In this document: one piece after another, positions 8,660-16,593 of the stretch
How positions within the stretch are numbered: the stretch's first letter is position 1
Layout of the letters: each line of letters opens with the position of its first letter
From: Wenzhouxiangella sediminis
Lineage (GTDB): Bacteria > Pseudomonadota > Gammaproteobacteria > Xanthomonadales > Wenzhouxiangellaceae
Direction of reading: 5' to 3'
DNA length: 64,000 bases
Assembly: GCF_003410055.1 (NCBI RefSeq)
Contig: NZ_QUZK01000041.1
Span: 1 to 64,000, forward strand
Translations under genes and position numbers: made by a program
The notes under the pieces: generated by a model
The model's input: only the letters and a program-made list of their open reading frames with translations
Told to the model about the DNA's origin: nothing
The model's database searches: none

Positions 8660-8944
8660 GGTGTCCCTGTCCCCCCTGGCAAGCCCTGGCCCTTCGGCCG
8701 GGCGCTACCTGAAAAAAGCGATGAAAATCACGGTCCGCAATCCCCATTGCGAACTGCCTACAAGCCGCATTATGCCAGTGTCGCTGCCCGGGCTCTACTC
8801 CGCCCCCGGCGATGAACGGCATATGGGGGTCGGGCGGCATCGCCTTCGGCCTTGATCTGAAGCAAGAGCGCTCGGGCGGCATCGTCCTAAGATCGCAGTG
8901 AATCGATTCGATGGGCGCCGCTGGACGGCGCGGGAGTGACCCGA

Positions 8945-10513
8945 ATGATGCGTTTTGTTCCCAAGGCCCTGCTCAAGCGCCTCTACAACCGTGCGAGCCT
9001 GCGCAACACCGAGGCCGGCGTGGTCTTCTCGATCAAGAACCGGCTCAGCCCGGCGCGGCTCGAAGCCGTCGAGCAGGTGCGCATCGACGGCGAGGTCATC
9101 GCGCCCGAGCGCATCCTGATGTCGGTCGACGGTCGGCCGGGCGCGCCGCTGCCCGAGCTGCTCTCCGGCGACGGGCTCGATTTCCCGCTGGGCACCCTGC
9201 TGGTGCTGGAGCTGGCGATCGACCGGCTTGCCGAGGGCGAGCACGAGATCGAGCTGGCGTTTCGCGCCTCGCCTTTCGGCAAGCTTTCGGTGAAGGTGAG
9301 CGACCGGCTGCAGTCGGGCGAGCGTGCCCCGGACACGATTCCGCGCGATCCCGAGGACGACTACGGCGAGGCGATCATCCGGGCCCGGCAGGATTTCGTG
9401 AAGCAGCGAACCGGCGCCGACATCGAGCACATCACCCGCTACGCTTTCGACCCGAAGATCACGCGCGGCAACATCGAGCACTTCACCGGTGCCGCCCAGA
9501 TTCCGCTGGGGGTAGCCGGCCCCTTGCTGGTCCACGGCGAGCACGCGCAGGGCGAGTTCTACGTGCCGCTGGCGACCACCGAAGGCACGCTGGTGGCGTC
9601 CTACAACCGCGGCATGCGCGTCATTCGCGAGTCCGGCGGGGTCAAGAGCACGGTGGTCGGCGATAACATGCAGCGCGCGCCGGTGTTCGGCTTCGAGGAC
9701 GCGGCCGCCGCGCGTCGCTTTGCCGACTGGCTGAAAGAGCGCACCGAGACCCTGCGCGAGGTGTGCAGCGAGTCCGACCGCTTCGTGTCGCTGAAGTACG
9801 TCGACTACTACCTGGCCAGCCGTTTCTGCTACACCCGCTTCAACTTCATCACCGGTGACGCGGCCGGCATGAACATGGTCGGCAAGGCGACGTTTGCGGC
9901 CAGCAACTGGATCCTGCAGAACTACACCGGCGACGAGGTCAAGGAGTTCTACCTCGAGTCCAACTTTGCCACCGACAAGAAGGCCTCGCAGATCAACGCC
10001 ATGCGCACGCGCGGCAAGCGGGTGACCGCCGAGTGCACGGTCAAGCGCGACGTGCTGCGCGACGTCATGGATGCCGATACAGAACAGCTCTACACGCACT
10101 CGAAGATCGCCAACATCGGCTCGATGCTCTCGGGCGCGAACAACAACGGCTGCCATGCCGCCAACGCGATCACCGCGATCTTCATCGCGACGGGACAGGA
10201 CGTGGCCAACGTGGCCGAGTCCTCGGCCGGCATTCTCTACACCGAGCTGACCGAAGAGAAGGACCTCTATATCTCGATCACCCTGCCGTCGCTGATCGTC
10301 GGCACCATCGGCGGCGGTACCGGCCTGGCCACGCAATCCGAAAGCCTGGCCATCATGAACTGCCAGGGCCCCGGCAAGGTGATGCAGTTCGCCGAGATCA
10401 TCGCCGGCACGGTACTCGCCGGCGAGATCTCGCTGGGCGCGGCGATTTCGTCGCTCGACTGGGTCTCCAGCCACGACCAGTACGGGCGCAACGATCCGAC
10501 GCGGCAGGGATAA
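8945..10513 (+). CDS. class I hydroxymethylglutaryl-CoA reductase
   Basis: A 522-residue HMG-CoA reductase (HMG-CoA plus NADPH to mevalonate). The catalytic domain carries ATTEGTLVAS (catalytic Glu), TGDAAGMNM, DKK with the catalytic Lys, a Gly-rich VGTIGGGTG motif and a C-terminal catalytic His (SSHDQYGRN, His510), the class I pattern. There is no N-terminal membrane anchor. Instead the first ~115 residues form a beta-rich region (NTEAGVVFSIKNRL, then VRIDGEVIAPERILMSVDG) not found in classical class I enzymes. ATG 8945 is preferred over GTG 8936 because GGGAG lies eight bases upstream. No other mevalonate genes are in the window. Confidence 0.92.
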   Translation: MMRFVPKALLKRLYNRASLRNTEAGVVFSIKNRLSPARLEAVEQVRIDGEVIAPERILMSVDGRPGAPLPELLSGDGLDFPLGTLLVLELAIDRLAEGEHEIELAFRASPFGKLSVKVSDRLQSGERAPDTIPRDPEDDYGEAIIRARQDFVKQRTGADIEHITRYAFDPKITRGNIEHFTGAAQIPLGVAGPLLVHGEHAQGEFYVPLATTEGTLVASYNRGMRVIRESGGVKSTVVGDNMQRAPVFGFEDAAAARRFADWLKERTETLREVCSESDRFVSLKYVDYYLASRFCYTRFNFITGDAAGMNMVGKATFAASNWILQNYTGDEVKEFYLESNFATDKKASQINAMRTRGKRVTAECTVKRDVLRDVMDADTEQLYTHSKIANIGSMLSGANNNGCHAANAITAIFIATGQDVANVAESSAGILYTELTEEKDLYISITLPSLIVGTIGGGTGLATQSESLAIMNCQGPGKVMQFAEIIAGTVLAGEISLGAAISSLDWVSSHDQYGRNDPTRQG

Positions 10514-10592
10514 CGGCAGGCCTTGACGCCCGCTTGCCGGGTCAGGATGGATGATCGCGAATGGTTGTGATCTCTCCCGGACGCCAATCGTC

Positions 10593-11315
10593 ATGATCGA
10601 ACCCAAGGACGCCAAGCCCTTTCCCGCCGAGGGCGTTGCCGTGGTCGCCGGTGCCAGCGGCGGCATCGGGGCGGCGCTTCGTGCCCAGCTCGAATCGCAT
10701 TCCGACCGCTTGCGGGTCATCGGCCTGTCGCGGCGCGGCGACCCGCCGCTGGACGTCACAGACGAGGACAGCATTCGTGCGGCTGCCGAATGGGTTGATC
10801 GCGAGGCCGGCGAGGTCCGGCTGGTGATCGACGCCACGGGCTTTCTGCACAACGACGAGTTCGGACCGGAGAAGACCTGGTCGCAGCTCGATCCGGATCA
10901 CCTGGCCAAGGCATTCGCCGTCAACGCTTCGGGTCCGGCGCTGTTGATGAAGCACTTCCTGCCCCTGCTGCCGAAGAAGGGCAAGTCGGTTTTCGCGACC
11001 CTGTCGGCCCGCGTCGGTTCGATCGGCGACAACCGCCTCGGCGGCTGGTACAGCTACCGTGCATCGAAGGCGGCGCTCAACCAGTTCGTGCGCACTGCAA
11101 GCATCGAGCTGCGCCGCAGCGCGAAGGACGCCGTTTGCGTGGCGCTGCATCCGGGCACGGTCGATACCGGCCTGTCGGCGCCGTTCGGGAAGCAGGGATT
11201 GAAAGTGCGTGCACCCGACATTGCCGCGCGTGAATTGCTGGCCGTGATCTCGGATCTCGAGGCGGCCGATTCCGGTGCATTCCTCGATTATCGGGGTGAG
11301 ACCGTTCCCTGGTGA
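10593..11315 (+). CDS. SDR-family oxidoreductase, CsgA-like
   Basis: A 240-residue short-chain dehydrogenase. It has the NAD(P) loop GASGGIG (20-26), an AVNASGP segment, the catalytic Tyr-x-x-x-Lys in SYRASK, and a downstream HPGTVDTGLS loop. The set resembles the CsgA/C-factor group. The substrate is unknown. The start is taken at ATG 10593 (MIEPKDAK), since the upstream in-frame extension has poor composition and no clear ribosome site. It follows the HMG-CoA reductase by 79 bases and could be co-transcribed with it, although a metabolic link is only inferred. Confidence 0.85.
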   Translation: MIEPKDAKPFPAEGVAVVAGASGGIGAALRAQLESHSDRLRVIGLSRRGDPPLDVTDEDSIRAAAEWVDREAGEVRLVIDATGFLHNDEFGPEKTWSQLDPDHLAKAFAVNASGPALLMKHFLPLLPKKGKSVFATLSARVGSIGDNRLGGWYSYRASKAALNQFVRTASIELRRSAKDAVCVALHPGTVDTGLSAPFGKQGLKVRAPDIAARELLAVISDLEAADSGAFLDYRGETVPW

Positions 11316-11332
11316 GCCGAACAGGAAGGGAA

Positions 11333-11409
11333 TGGCGCGCCCGGGAGGACTTGAACCCCCAACCCTCAGGTTCGAAGCCTGATGCTCTATCCAATTGAGC
11401 TACGGGCGC
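11333..11409 (-). tRNA. tRNA-Arg (UCG anticodon)
   Basis: The reverse strand folds as a complete tRNA of 77 nt. The acceptor stem GCGCCCG (11403-11409) pairs with 11337-11343. The anticodon arm TCAGG-CTTCGAA-CCTGA gives anticodon TCG, which reads CGA Arg codons. A TpsiC arm with GTTCAAGTC is present, the discriminator is G, and the 3' CCA is encoded (11333-11335). A long perfect hairpin sits directly upstream on its strand. Confidence 0.96.
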
Positions 11410-11721
11410 TTTTCGGAGGCGCTGAGAGCTACTGCGCGGCCGCTCTCAGCGCCTCCTCTGAAACTTTCACTGAGTGCGAGCCAGAGGTCTCCGGCGGTAC
11501 TCGCGATCCTCATGTACTTAAACGTACACGCGCGACGGCTCCAGTCCGGCGCTTCTTGCGCTTCGCGCAAACCGCACCGGCCATTCCACCTGCGCTCCGG
11601 TCGCTCCGTTCCGGCGGCCACTGTCAGCCACAAGCTCGCTACGCTCTCAGTCGCTCCTTAACAACGTAGCATTCATTGCAGTCATTTTGCGAGCGAGTTC
11701 TGGCAGCATGAGCGGCGGACA
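11410..11721. other. gene-free, hairpin-rich spacer next to tRNA-Arg
   Basis: No convincing coding region in about 310 bases. It contains a 15-bp perfect inverted repeat (11415-11429 with 11442-11456). A GCGAG...CTCGC hairpin enclosing CCAGAG/CTCCGG lies near 11477-11505. There is a TGTAC-TTAAAC-GTACA hairpin near 11513-11528 and a TTGCGC-TTC-GCGCAA hairpin near 11557-11571. The word CTGAGAGC, or its complement, recurs. This could be a dispersed repeat, a structured RNA, or the regulatory region of the tRNA. Confidence 0.6.
11415..11456. repeat. 15-bp perfect inverted repeat upstream of tRNA-Arg
   Basis: Arms GGAGGCGCTGAGAGC and its exact complement enclose a 12-base loop. On the tRNA strand it ends five bases before the tRNA 5' end. 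It lacks a T run, so it is not an obvious intrinsic terminator. Confidence 0.85.
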
Positions 11722-12108
11722 CTAGCGGTCCTCCGGGGATGGCTCGTCTCGTTGGGAGATCAGGCGGAGTTCGAGGCGGGCGATTTCGCGTAGGACGCGG
11801 TTGGCTTCGAAGTGGTCGCCCATGAAGCCTCTCAGGAAGGTCATGATCTGTACCAGGATGACGGCGATCACGCCGGACTGGATGGCTTCCACGGGATCCT
11901 GGGCGTGGAAGAGCGACCAGAGGGTGAACACGGCGGCGACGAAGACGATGAGCTGGCCGCTCATCACCACCCACATCACCCAGCCGAGCTTGCCGCGGAA
12001 CAGGCCGAAGGCCTGCTTGAAATAGCCGGGTTCCCGGTTCAGTTCGGCCATCAGGGCTTCGTCGCGTTCGGACAGCGATTCCTGGATCAGGTCGTCGATC
12101 TTGCTCAT
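11722..12108 (-). CDS. DUF6768-type membrane protein, sigma-factor partner
   Basis: A 128-residue protein with two transmembrane segments (about 44-66 and 77-97). A conserved N-terminus (MSKIDDLIQESLSERDEAL) and a GLFRGKLGW motif before the first helix resemble DUF6768. The end (RLELRLISQRDE) is charged and helical. Its ATG overlaps the stop of the upstream ECF sigma factor gene (ATGA), so the two are coupled. A membrane protein in this position often controls sigma activity, but no zinc-binding anti-sigma motif is present, so its role is unproven. Confidence 0.75.
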   Translation of the reverse strand: MSKIDDLIQESLSERDEALMAELNREPGYFKQAFGLFRGKLGWVMWVVMSGQLIVFVAAVFTLWSLFHAQDPVEAIQSGVIAVILVQIMTFLRGFMGDHFEANRVLREIARLELRLISQRDEPSPEDR

Positions 12109-12662
12109 GTCGTTTCTCCTTCGAGTCGGGCACGCAACTTGTTTCGCGCGTGCATCAGTCGGGTCTTGACGGTGCCGGGGGCGATGTCCATGGCCGCGGC
12201 GATCTCGGCAACGCGCAGGCCCTCGGTGTAGAACAGCGCCAGCACGGCACGCTGCCGGCGGGGTAGCTCGTCGATGGCGCGGCCGATGGTGGCCATCTCG
12301 GACTGCGTTTCCGGCTCGTTGTCCGTTTCCGCGCCGTGGCGTTCTTCCCGCGCCAGGGCGGCCTCGCCGGCACGGTGGCGCTGGCGGCCGCGGATCGAGC
12401 GGGCGCAGCGCCTCGAAACAATGCGCAAGGCCCAGGCGGGGAAGGCTGCCGCATTGTCGAGCGAAGGTAGATCGCGAAGAATGTCGGTCCAGGCCTCCTG
12501 CGCCGTGTCGGCGGCCAGTTGCTTCTCGCCGGTCAGCCGATAGGCGTGTGCAAGCAGCCTGGGGTGCCAGCGTTCGGCCAGCCGGCCCAGGGCCTGGCGG
12601 TCGCCGGTCCGGGCGGCGGCTGCCAGGTAGGTGTCCAGGGCTTTTTCCTTCTCGGTTCGCAA
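12105..12662 (-). CDS. ECF-family RNA polymerase sigma factor
   Basis: A 185-residue ECF sigma factor. Region 2 includes ADTAQEAWTDILRDLPSL and FPAWALRIVSRRCARSIRG. A divergent acidic linker follows, and then region 4 with DELPRRQRAVLALFYTEG and the helix-turn-helix VAEIAAAMDIAPGTVKTRLMHAR. It begins at TTG 12662, the only start at the expected N-terminus. The gene is first in an operon with the DUF6768 membrane protein. The EF-hand gene is divergent, so 12663-12782 should hold both promoters. The target regulon is unknown. Confidence 0.9.
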   Translation of the reverse strand: MRTEKEKALDTYLAAAARTGDRQALGRLAERWHPRLLAHAYRLTGEKQLAADTAQEAWTDILRDLPSLDNAAAFPAWALRIVSRRCARSIRGRQRHRAGEAALAREERHGAETDNEPETQSEMATIGRAIDELPRRQRAVLALFYTEGLRVAEIAAAMDIAPGTVKTRLMHARNKLRARLEGETT

Positions 12663-12782
12663 CGAAACGCCGCCTTTGTTTTTCGTTCTTGCCCCTACAG
12701 TGTCCCGATTGGCGGAAACGGTTCAATCGAAGAGTGTTATCTTTGCCCGAAAACCACCCCAGATACACGGAGCAGGACGGGC

Positions 12783-13001
12783 ATGAAACGCGAAGAACTG
12801 GTCGACGAGATGTTCAAGCAGGTCGACACCAACAACGACGGCGTACTTTCCAGGGGCGAGTTCGTCGAACTGGTGCGCTGCCTGACCGGCGAACACGGGG
12901 TGGGTGTGAGTTCGAAGATCTTCGACGAGTTCGATGCCAACCAGGACGGCGTCATTTCCCGTGACGAAGCCCTGGAGATGATCATCCAGTTCGCCTTGTA
13001 G
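12783..13001 (+). CDS. small two-EF-hand calcium-binding protein
   Basis: A 72-residue protein made of two canonical EF-hand loops: residues 15-26 (Asp15, Asn17, Asp19, Gly20, Ser23, Glu26) and 51-62 (Asp51, Asn53, Asp55, Gly56, Ser59, Glu62). Every calcium-coordinating position is filled. There is no signal peptide or membrane segment, so it should be a cytoplasmic calmodulin-like sensor or buffer. ATG 12783 has AGGACGGG just upstream. The DUF2235 hydrolase gene follows after 97 bases. A regulatory partner cannot be named. Confidence 0.88.
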   Translation: MKREELVDEMFKQVDTNNDGVLSRGEFVELVRCLTGEHGVGVSSKIFDEFDANQDGVISRDEALEMIIQFAL

Positions 13002-13098
13002 TTGAGCGCCGGGGTTTGGCGCCGACCCGCTTGATCGCACGGATTGATGCGCTGAGGCCAGGCGCGTAGCATTTCCCCGGGGCACCGGGGAATGCGGC

Positions 13099-14136
13099 AT
13101 GAAACGAATCGTCGTCTGTTGTGACGGAACCTGGAGTTCGGCCGATCGCGAGCGCGACGGCGAGCCGGCTCCGACGAGCGTTCCGCGACTGGCCGAAGCC
13201 GTGGCCGGGGGCGATTCGCTGGGCGTCGAGCAGCGCGTCTACTACGGTCCCGGCGTGGGCGCCGACGGCAACTGGCTCTACCGATGGTTCGCCGGCGCGA
13301 CCGGATGGGGCTTGTCGGACAACCTCAAGGACGCTTACCGCTTCGTCGTCGAGCACTACGAGCCCGGCGACGAGCTCTTCCTTTTCGGCTACAGCCGCGG
13401 TGCGTTCACCGTGCGCAGCCTCGGCGGCCTGATCTACAACGCCGGCATCCTCAAGCGCGAGTTCTCCGACCACGTCGACGAGGCATTCGAACTGTACAAG
13501 TCCCGCTCGCCGCTCAAGCACCCCGACGGGTCGAAAGCCGTGCGCTTCCGCGAGCGCCTGAGCTGGGAACATCGCACGCCGATCCACTTCATCGGGGTTT
13601 GGGACACGGTCGGCGCGCTGGGCAATCCGCTGCTGCTGCACAGCAGCCCGCTGAGCCGGCGGGTGCAGTTTCACGACACCCAGCTCGGGCCGACCGTGCG
13701 CTTCGCCTATCACGCCCTGGCCATCGACGAAAAGCGCCGGCACTTCAAGGCCACGCGCTGGCAGCGGCATCCTGAGGCGAGCGGCCAGGCCATGGAGCAG
13801 CGCTGGTTCGTCGGCGTGCACGGCGATGTCGGCGGCGGCAGTCCCCACGACGGGCTATCCGATCTGGCCTTCGACTGGATGGTGCGCCAGGCCCGCCTGT
13901 GCGGACTGGCCGTCGAGGGCGTCGATGCCGCACCGGACGTGTTCCAGGGGCCGGCGCGCAGCCGCCGCGGACTGTTTCGCTTGATCCCGCCCTGGCACCG
14001 CCCGATCGCGGCGGCCGATGAGTATCGATCGGGGGAGGTGGTTGACGAGTCCGCCCAACGCCGCTGGCGCGACGACGACGAGTACCGGCCACCGAACCTG
14101 GGCGCCCACTTCAGGCGCCGGGGCGACGAGGGCTGA
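13099..14136 (+). CDS. DUF2235 alpha/beta-hydrolase (Tle1-like)
   Basis: A 345-residue DUF2235 protein. The N-terminal CDGTW (8-12) and the nucleophile elbow GYSRGAF (97-103, Ser99) are the family signature, with VGVHGDVGGG later as the Asp/His region. Some DUF2235 proteins are type VI secretion phospholipase effectors (Tle1), but no secretion genes, VgrG or immunity gene are adjacent and there is no signal peptide, so a housekeeping hydrolase is equally likely. Start ATG 13099. Confidence 0.85.
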   Translation: MKRIVVCCDGTWSSADRERDGEPAPTSVPRLAEAVAGGDSLGVEQRVYYGPGVGADGNWLYRWFAGATGWGLSDNLKDAYRFVVEHYEPGDELFLFGYSRGAFTVRSLGGLIYNAGILKREFSDHVDEAFELYKSRSPLKHPDGSKAVRFRERLSWEHRTPIHFIGVWDTVGALGNPLLLHSSPLSRRVQFHDTQLGPTVRFAYHALAIDEKRRHFKATRWQRHPEASGQAMEQRWFVGVHGDVGGGSPHDGLSDLAFDWMVRQARLCGLAVEGVDAAPDVFQGPARSRRGLFRLIPPWHRPIAAADEYRSGEVVDESAQRRWRDDDEYRPPNLGAHFRRRGDEG

Positions 14137-14233
14137 GCCGGCGGCTTGCCCCGGGGCCGCGCTGCCCGCACCTGTTAGTCCTTAAGAGAGCGGCAACACG
14201 CCTGCTTGGCGGGCTTGATGGCAAACTAGCGAT

Positions 14234-15097
14234 ATGAACGAAGAAACCGAAGCATCCCGAGCAACCCGGAACAAAGGGCCGAGGCTGGCGCCGCGCCAGC
14301 CGTCGCGCTGGGCAAGCGAGGGCGTGGTGGTGTTGGCGATCGTCCTGGTCGCCGGCTATGCGCTGCTGCGCCCGGCGCCCGAGACTCTGCCCGACTTCAA
14401 TGCGTTCGAGCGCGTCGAAGAGCGCAAGCAGGCCTTCTTCGGATTCCTGGCGCCCATCGTGGTCTCGGAGAACGAGCGCGTGCTCGAACAGCGCCGGCAG
14501 CTGCTCGAGATCGCGCCCCGGGTCGCCGACGGCGAGCGCCTGCCCTTCCTGGACCGGCGCTGGATGAAGAACCTGGCGGCCGAGTACGAGCTGGCCTGGC
14601 CCGGCGAATCACGCGAGGAGACCCTGGCGCTGCTGCTTCGCCGGGTCGACACCGTGCCGGCTCCGCTGGCGCTGGTGCAGGCGGCCAAGGAATCGGGCTG
14701 GGGGCGGTCGCGATTCGCCCGCCAGGGCAACAATCTGTTTGGCCACTGGTGCTATGCGCGCGGCTGCGGCATCGTGCCCTCGCGGCGTAATACCGACGCC
14801 GCCCACGAAGTCGCCGCCTTCGATTCCGTGCGTGAGTCGGTGCGGCGCTACATCAACAACCTCAACACCCATCCGTCTTACCTGCCCCTGCGGCGCATCC
14901 GGCTGGACGAGCGCGAGGCCGGTCGCCGGCCGCAAGCGCTGAGCCTGGCCGACGGCCTGATCCGCTATTCGGAGCGGCGCGAAGCCTACGTCGAGGAAAT
15001 CAAGCAGATCATCCGCGCCAACCGCGAGCTCATCGGGCAGGCGATGAACGACGACTCGGCCGCGAGCGCTTCGGCGGCGGCTGCCGGGGCGCCATGA
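14234..15097 (+). CDS. Bax-type glucosaminidase, membrane-anchored
   Basis: A 287-residue protein with one N-terminal transmembrane segment (29-46) and an extracytoplasmic glucosaminidase (GH73-like) domain of the Bax family. LVQAAKESGWGRSRFA carries the catalytic Glu153, followed by QGNNLFGHWC and a late YINNLNTHPSY motif. It should cut N-acetylglucosamine linkages in peptidoglycan. An Ala/Ser-rich tail ends the protein. The stop overlaps the start of the deacetylase gene (ATGA), suggesting coupled expression of two envelope-glycan enzymes. Confidence 0.87.
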   Translation: MNEETEASRATRNKGPRLAPRQPSRWASEGVVVLAIVLVAGYALLRPAPETLPDFNAFERVEERKQAFFGFLAPIVVSENERVLEQRRQLLEIAPRVADGERLPFLDRRWMKNLAAEYELAWPGESREETLALLLRRVDTVPAPLALVQAAKESGWGRSRFARQGNNLFGHWCYARGCGIVPSRRNTDAAHEVAAFDSVRESVRRYINNLNTHPSYLPLRRIRLDEREAGRRPQALSLADGLIRYSERREAYVEEIKQIIRANRELIGQAMNDDSAASASAAAAGAP

Positions 15098-16158
15098 TGA
15101 TGGCGCGCGTGATTGCCATGGTGCTGGTCGTCGTCGGGGCGGCTTCGCCGGCCGCGGCGCAGGAGCCCCACGGCGTCGTCCTGCTCTACCACCACGCCAG
15201 CGCGGACACGCCGCCGTCGACAAGCGTCACGCCCGAGCGCTTCGAGGCGCATCTCGATTATCTCGAGGCCCACGATTACCGCGTCTGGCCCGTCGACCGG
15301 CTGCTCGCCGCGGTCATCGGCGGCGAAGAGGCGGTGCCGGCGAACGTGGTTGCCATCACCTTCGACGATGCCTACGAGTCGGTCTACACCCAGGCGCGGC
15401 CGATGCTGCGCGAGCGCGGCTGGCCTTTCGCGGTGTTCGTCAACACCGATGCGATCGATGCCGGCCATTCGCCCTACATGAGCTGGGACCAGCTTCGCGA
15501 CCTGCACGCCGAAGGGGTGCTCATCGGCAATCACAGCGCCAGCCATGCCCACCTGATCGCCCGCGAGGAAGGCGAAAGCCGGGAGGCCTGGAAGCAGCGC
15601 GTGGCCGCGGACCTCGAGCGCGCGGGACGCCGGATCGACGAGGCGATCGGCGTGCAGCCGGACATTTTCGCCTACCCCTACGGCGAGGATTCGGCCGAGC
15701 TCGCCGGGCTCGTCGGCGACGACCACGCCTTCGGCCTGGCGCAGCGTTCCGGCGCTGTCGGACCGGGTACCGACCCGCTGTCGGTGCCGCGTTTTCCGAT
15801 GGCCAGCGGTTTCGACGGCATGGACCGTTTCGAGCTCGCCGTGCGTACGCGCCCCCTGCCCGTCGTCGAGGCCGAACCCGAGCCGCCCGGCGACGGCGTG
15901 CGCGGTCCCTTGCGCTCGCTGCGGCTGGCGCTGGAAGACGGCACTTACCGCGCGGCCCAGCTGGCCTGTTATTCGGCCGGCGGGGAGCGGTTGCAGGCGT
16001 CTTTCGAAGAAGGCCCGCCGCATCGCGTCGACATCCGGGTCGACGGGCGCGGCTCGACCGGGCGCAACAAGATCAACTGCACTGCGCCGGCAAGCGACGG
16101 CAGCGGCGACTATTTCTGGTATGCCTTTCAGTGGGTGCAGGATGCCGTGCGCGACTGA
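15094..16158 (+). CDS. secreted polysaccharide deacetylase
   Basis: A 354-residue NodB-homology deacetylase with a signal peptide (cleavage near 22, after PAAAA). Key motifs are TFDDAY (metal/catalytic Asp91-Asp92), GNHSASHAHL (His pair binding metal) and FAYPYGE. The last ~90 residues form a separate domain of unknown role. It likely removes acetyl groups from an envelope polysaccharide. It overlaps the glucosaminidase stop by four bases; ATG 15094 is immediately followed by two more ATG codons, so the exact start is uncertain by a residue or two. Confidence 0.88.
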   Translation: MMMARVIAMVLVVVGAASPAAAQEPHGVVLLYHHASADTPPSTSVTPERFEAHLDYLEAHDYRVWPVDRLLAAVIGGEEAVPANVVAITFDDAYESVYTQARPMLRERGWPFAVFVNTDAIDAGHSPYMSWDQLRDLHAEGVLIGNHSASHAHLIAREEGESREAWKQRVAADLERAGRRIDEAIGVQPDIFAYPYGEDSAELAGLVGDDHAFGLAQRSGAVGPGTDPLSVPRFPMASGFDGMDRFELAVRTRPLPVVEAEPEPPGDGVRGPLRSLRLALEDGTYRAAQLACYSAGGERLQASFEEGPPHRVDIRVDGRGSTGRNKINCTAPASDGSGDYFWYAFQWVQDAVRD

Positions 16159-16171
16159 CGGCGCGCGGCGG

Positions 16172-16510
16172 TCATTCCTGCGGCAGCGCGGTCTGGGCCT
16201 TGCGGTTGACGATCCGCACCCAGGGCGCGCCGTGCACCAGGCCCGGCGGCAGCACCTGGATGGCCAGGACGATCAGGCCGGCCAGCGCGAAGCCCAGCCA
16301 TTCGGGCGGGTCGTTGCCCATCAGGCTGTCGACCAGCGGGATCATGGCCACCGCGGTCTGGGTAAGGAAGCCCAGGTGACCCTGCGCGCGGGCCTTCAAC
16401 GGCGCCGTGCAGTACCAGCAGTCGAGCTTGCTGCCGCTGAAAAGCGCTTCGAGTTCCTGCGGGTGGAGCTTGTGTCCGCAGTCGGGACAGTGATCGCGTG
16501 CTTCGGTCAT
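16172..16510 (-). CDS. zinc-ribbon membrane protein
   Basis: A 112-residue protein with an N-terminal zinc ribbon (CPDCGHKL, then CWYC) and two predicted transmembrane segments (roughly residues 48-63 and 70-90). I do not recognise a named family. The start at ATG 16510 puts the ribbon at the N-terminus; an in-frame ATG at 16543 would add 11 residues, and neither has a strong ribosome site. It is convergent with the deacetylase gene and divergent from mtfA. Confidence 0.65.
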   Translation of the reverse strand: MTEARDHCPDCGHKLHPQELEALFSGSKLDCWYCTAPLKARAQGHLGFLTQTAVAMIPLVDSLMGNDPPEWLGFALAGLIVLAIQVLPPGLVHGAPWVRIVNRKAQTALPQE

Positions 16511-16593
16511 CGCGGTGCCCGTACTTGCCTTGCCCGCCTTCATTCTATTGATACGGCAGCGTCTGTTCCAGACATCGGCGGGGCCACGACCTG

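Noticed and set aside
11382-11669. Short open frames on both strands across the tRNA-Arg spacer
   Set aside because: They run through the tRNA and hairpins, lack ribosome sites and have no coding-like third-position pattern.
13099-14136. DUF2235 protein as a type VI effector
   Set aside because: No VgrG, PAAR, Hcp, adaptor or immunity gene is adjacent, so the effector label would rest on fold alone.
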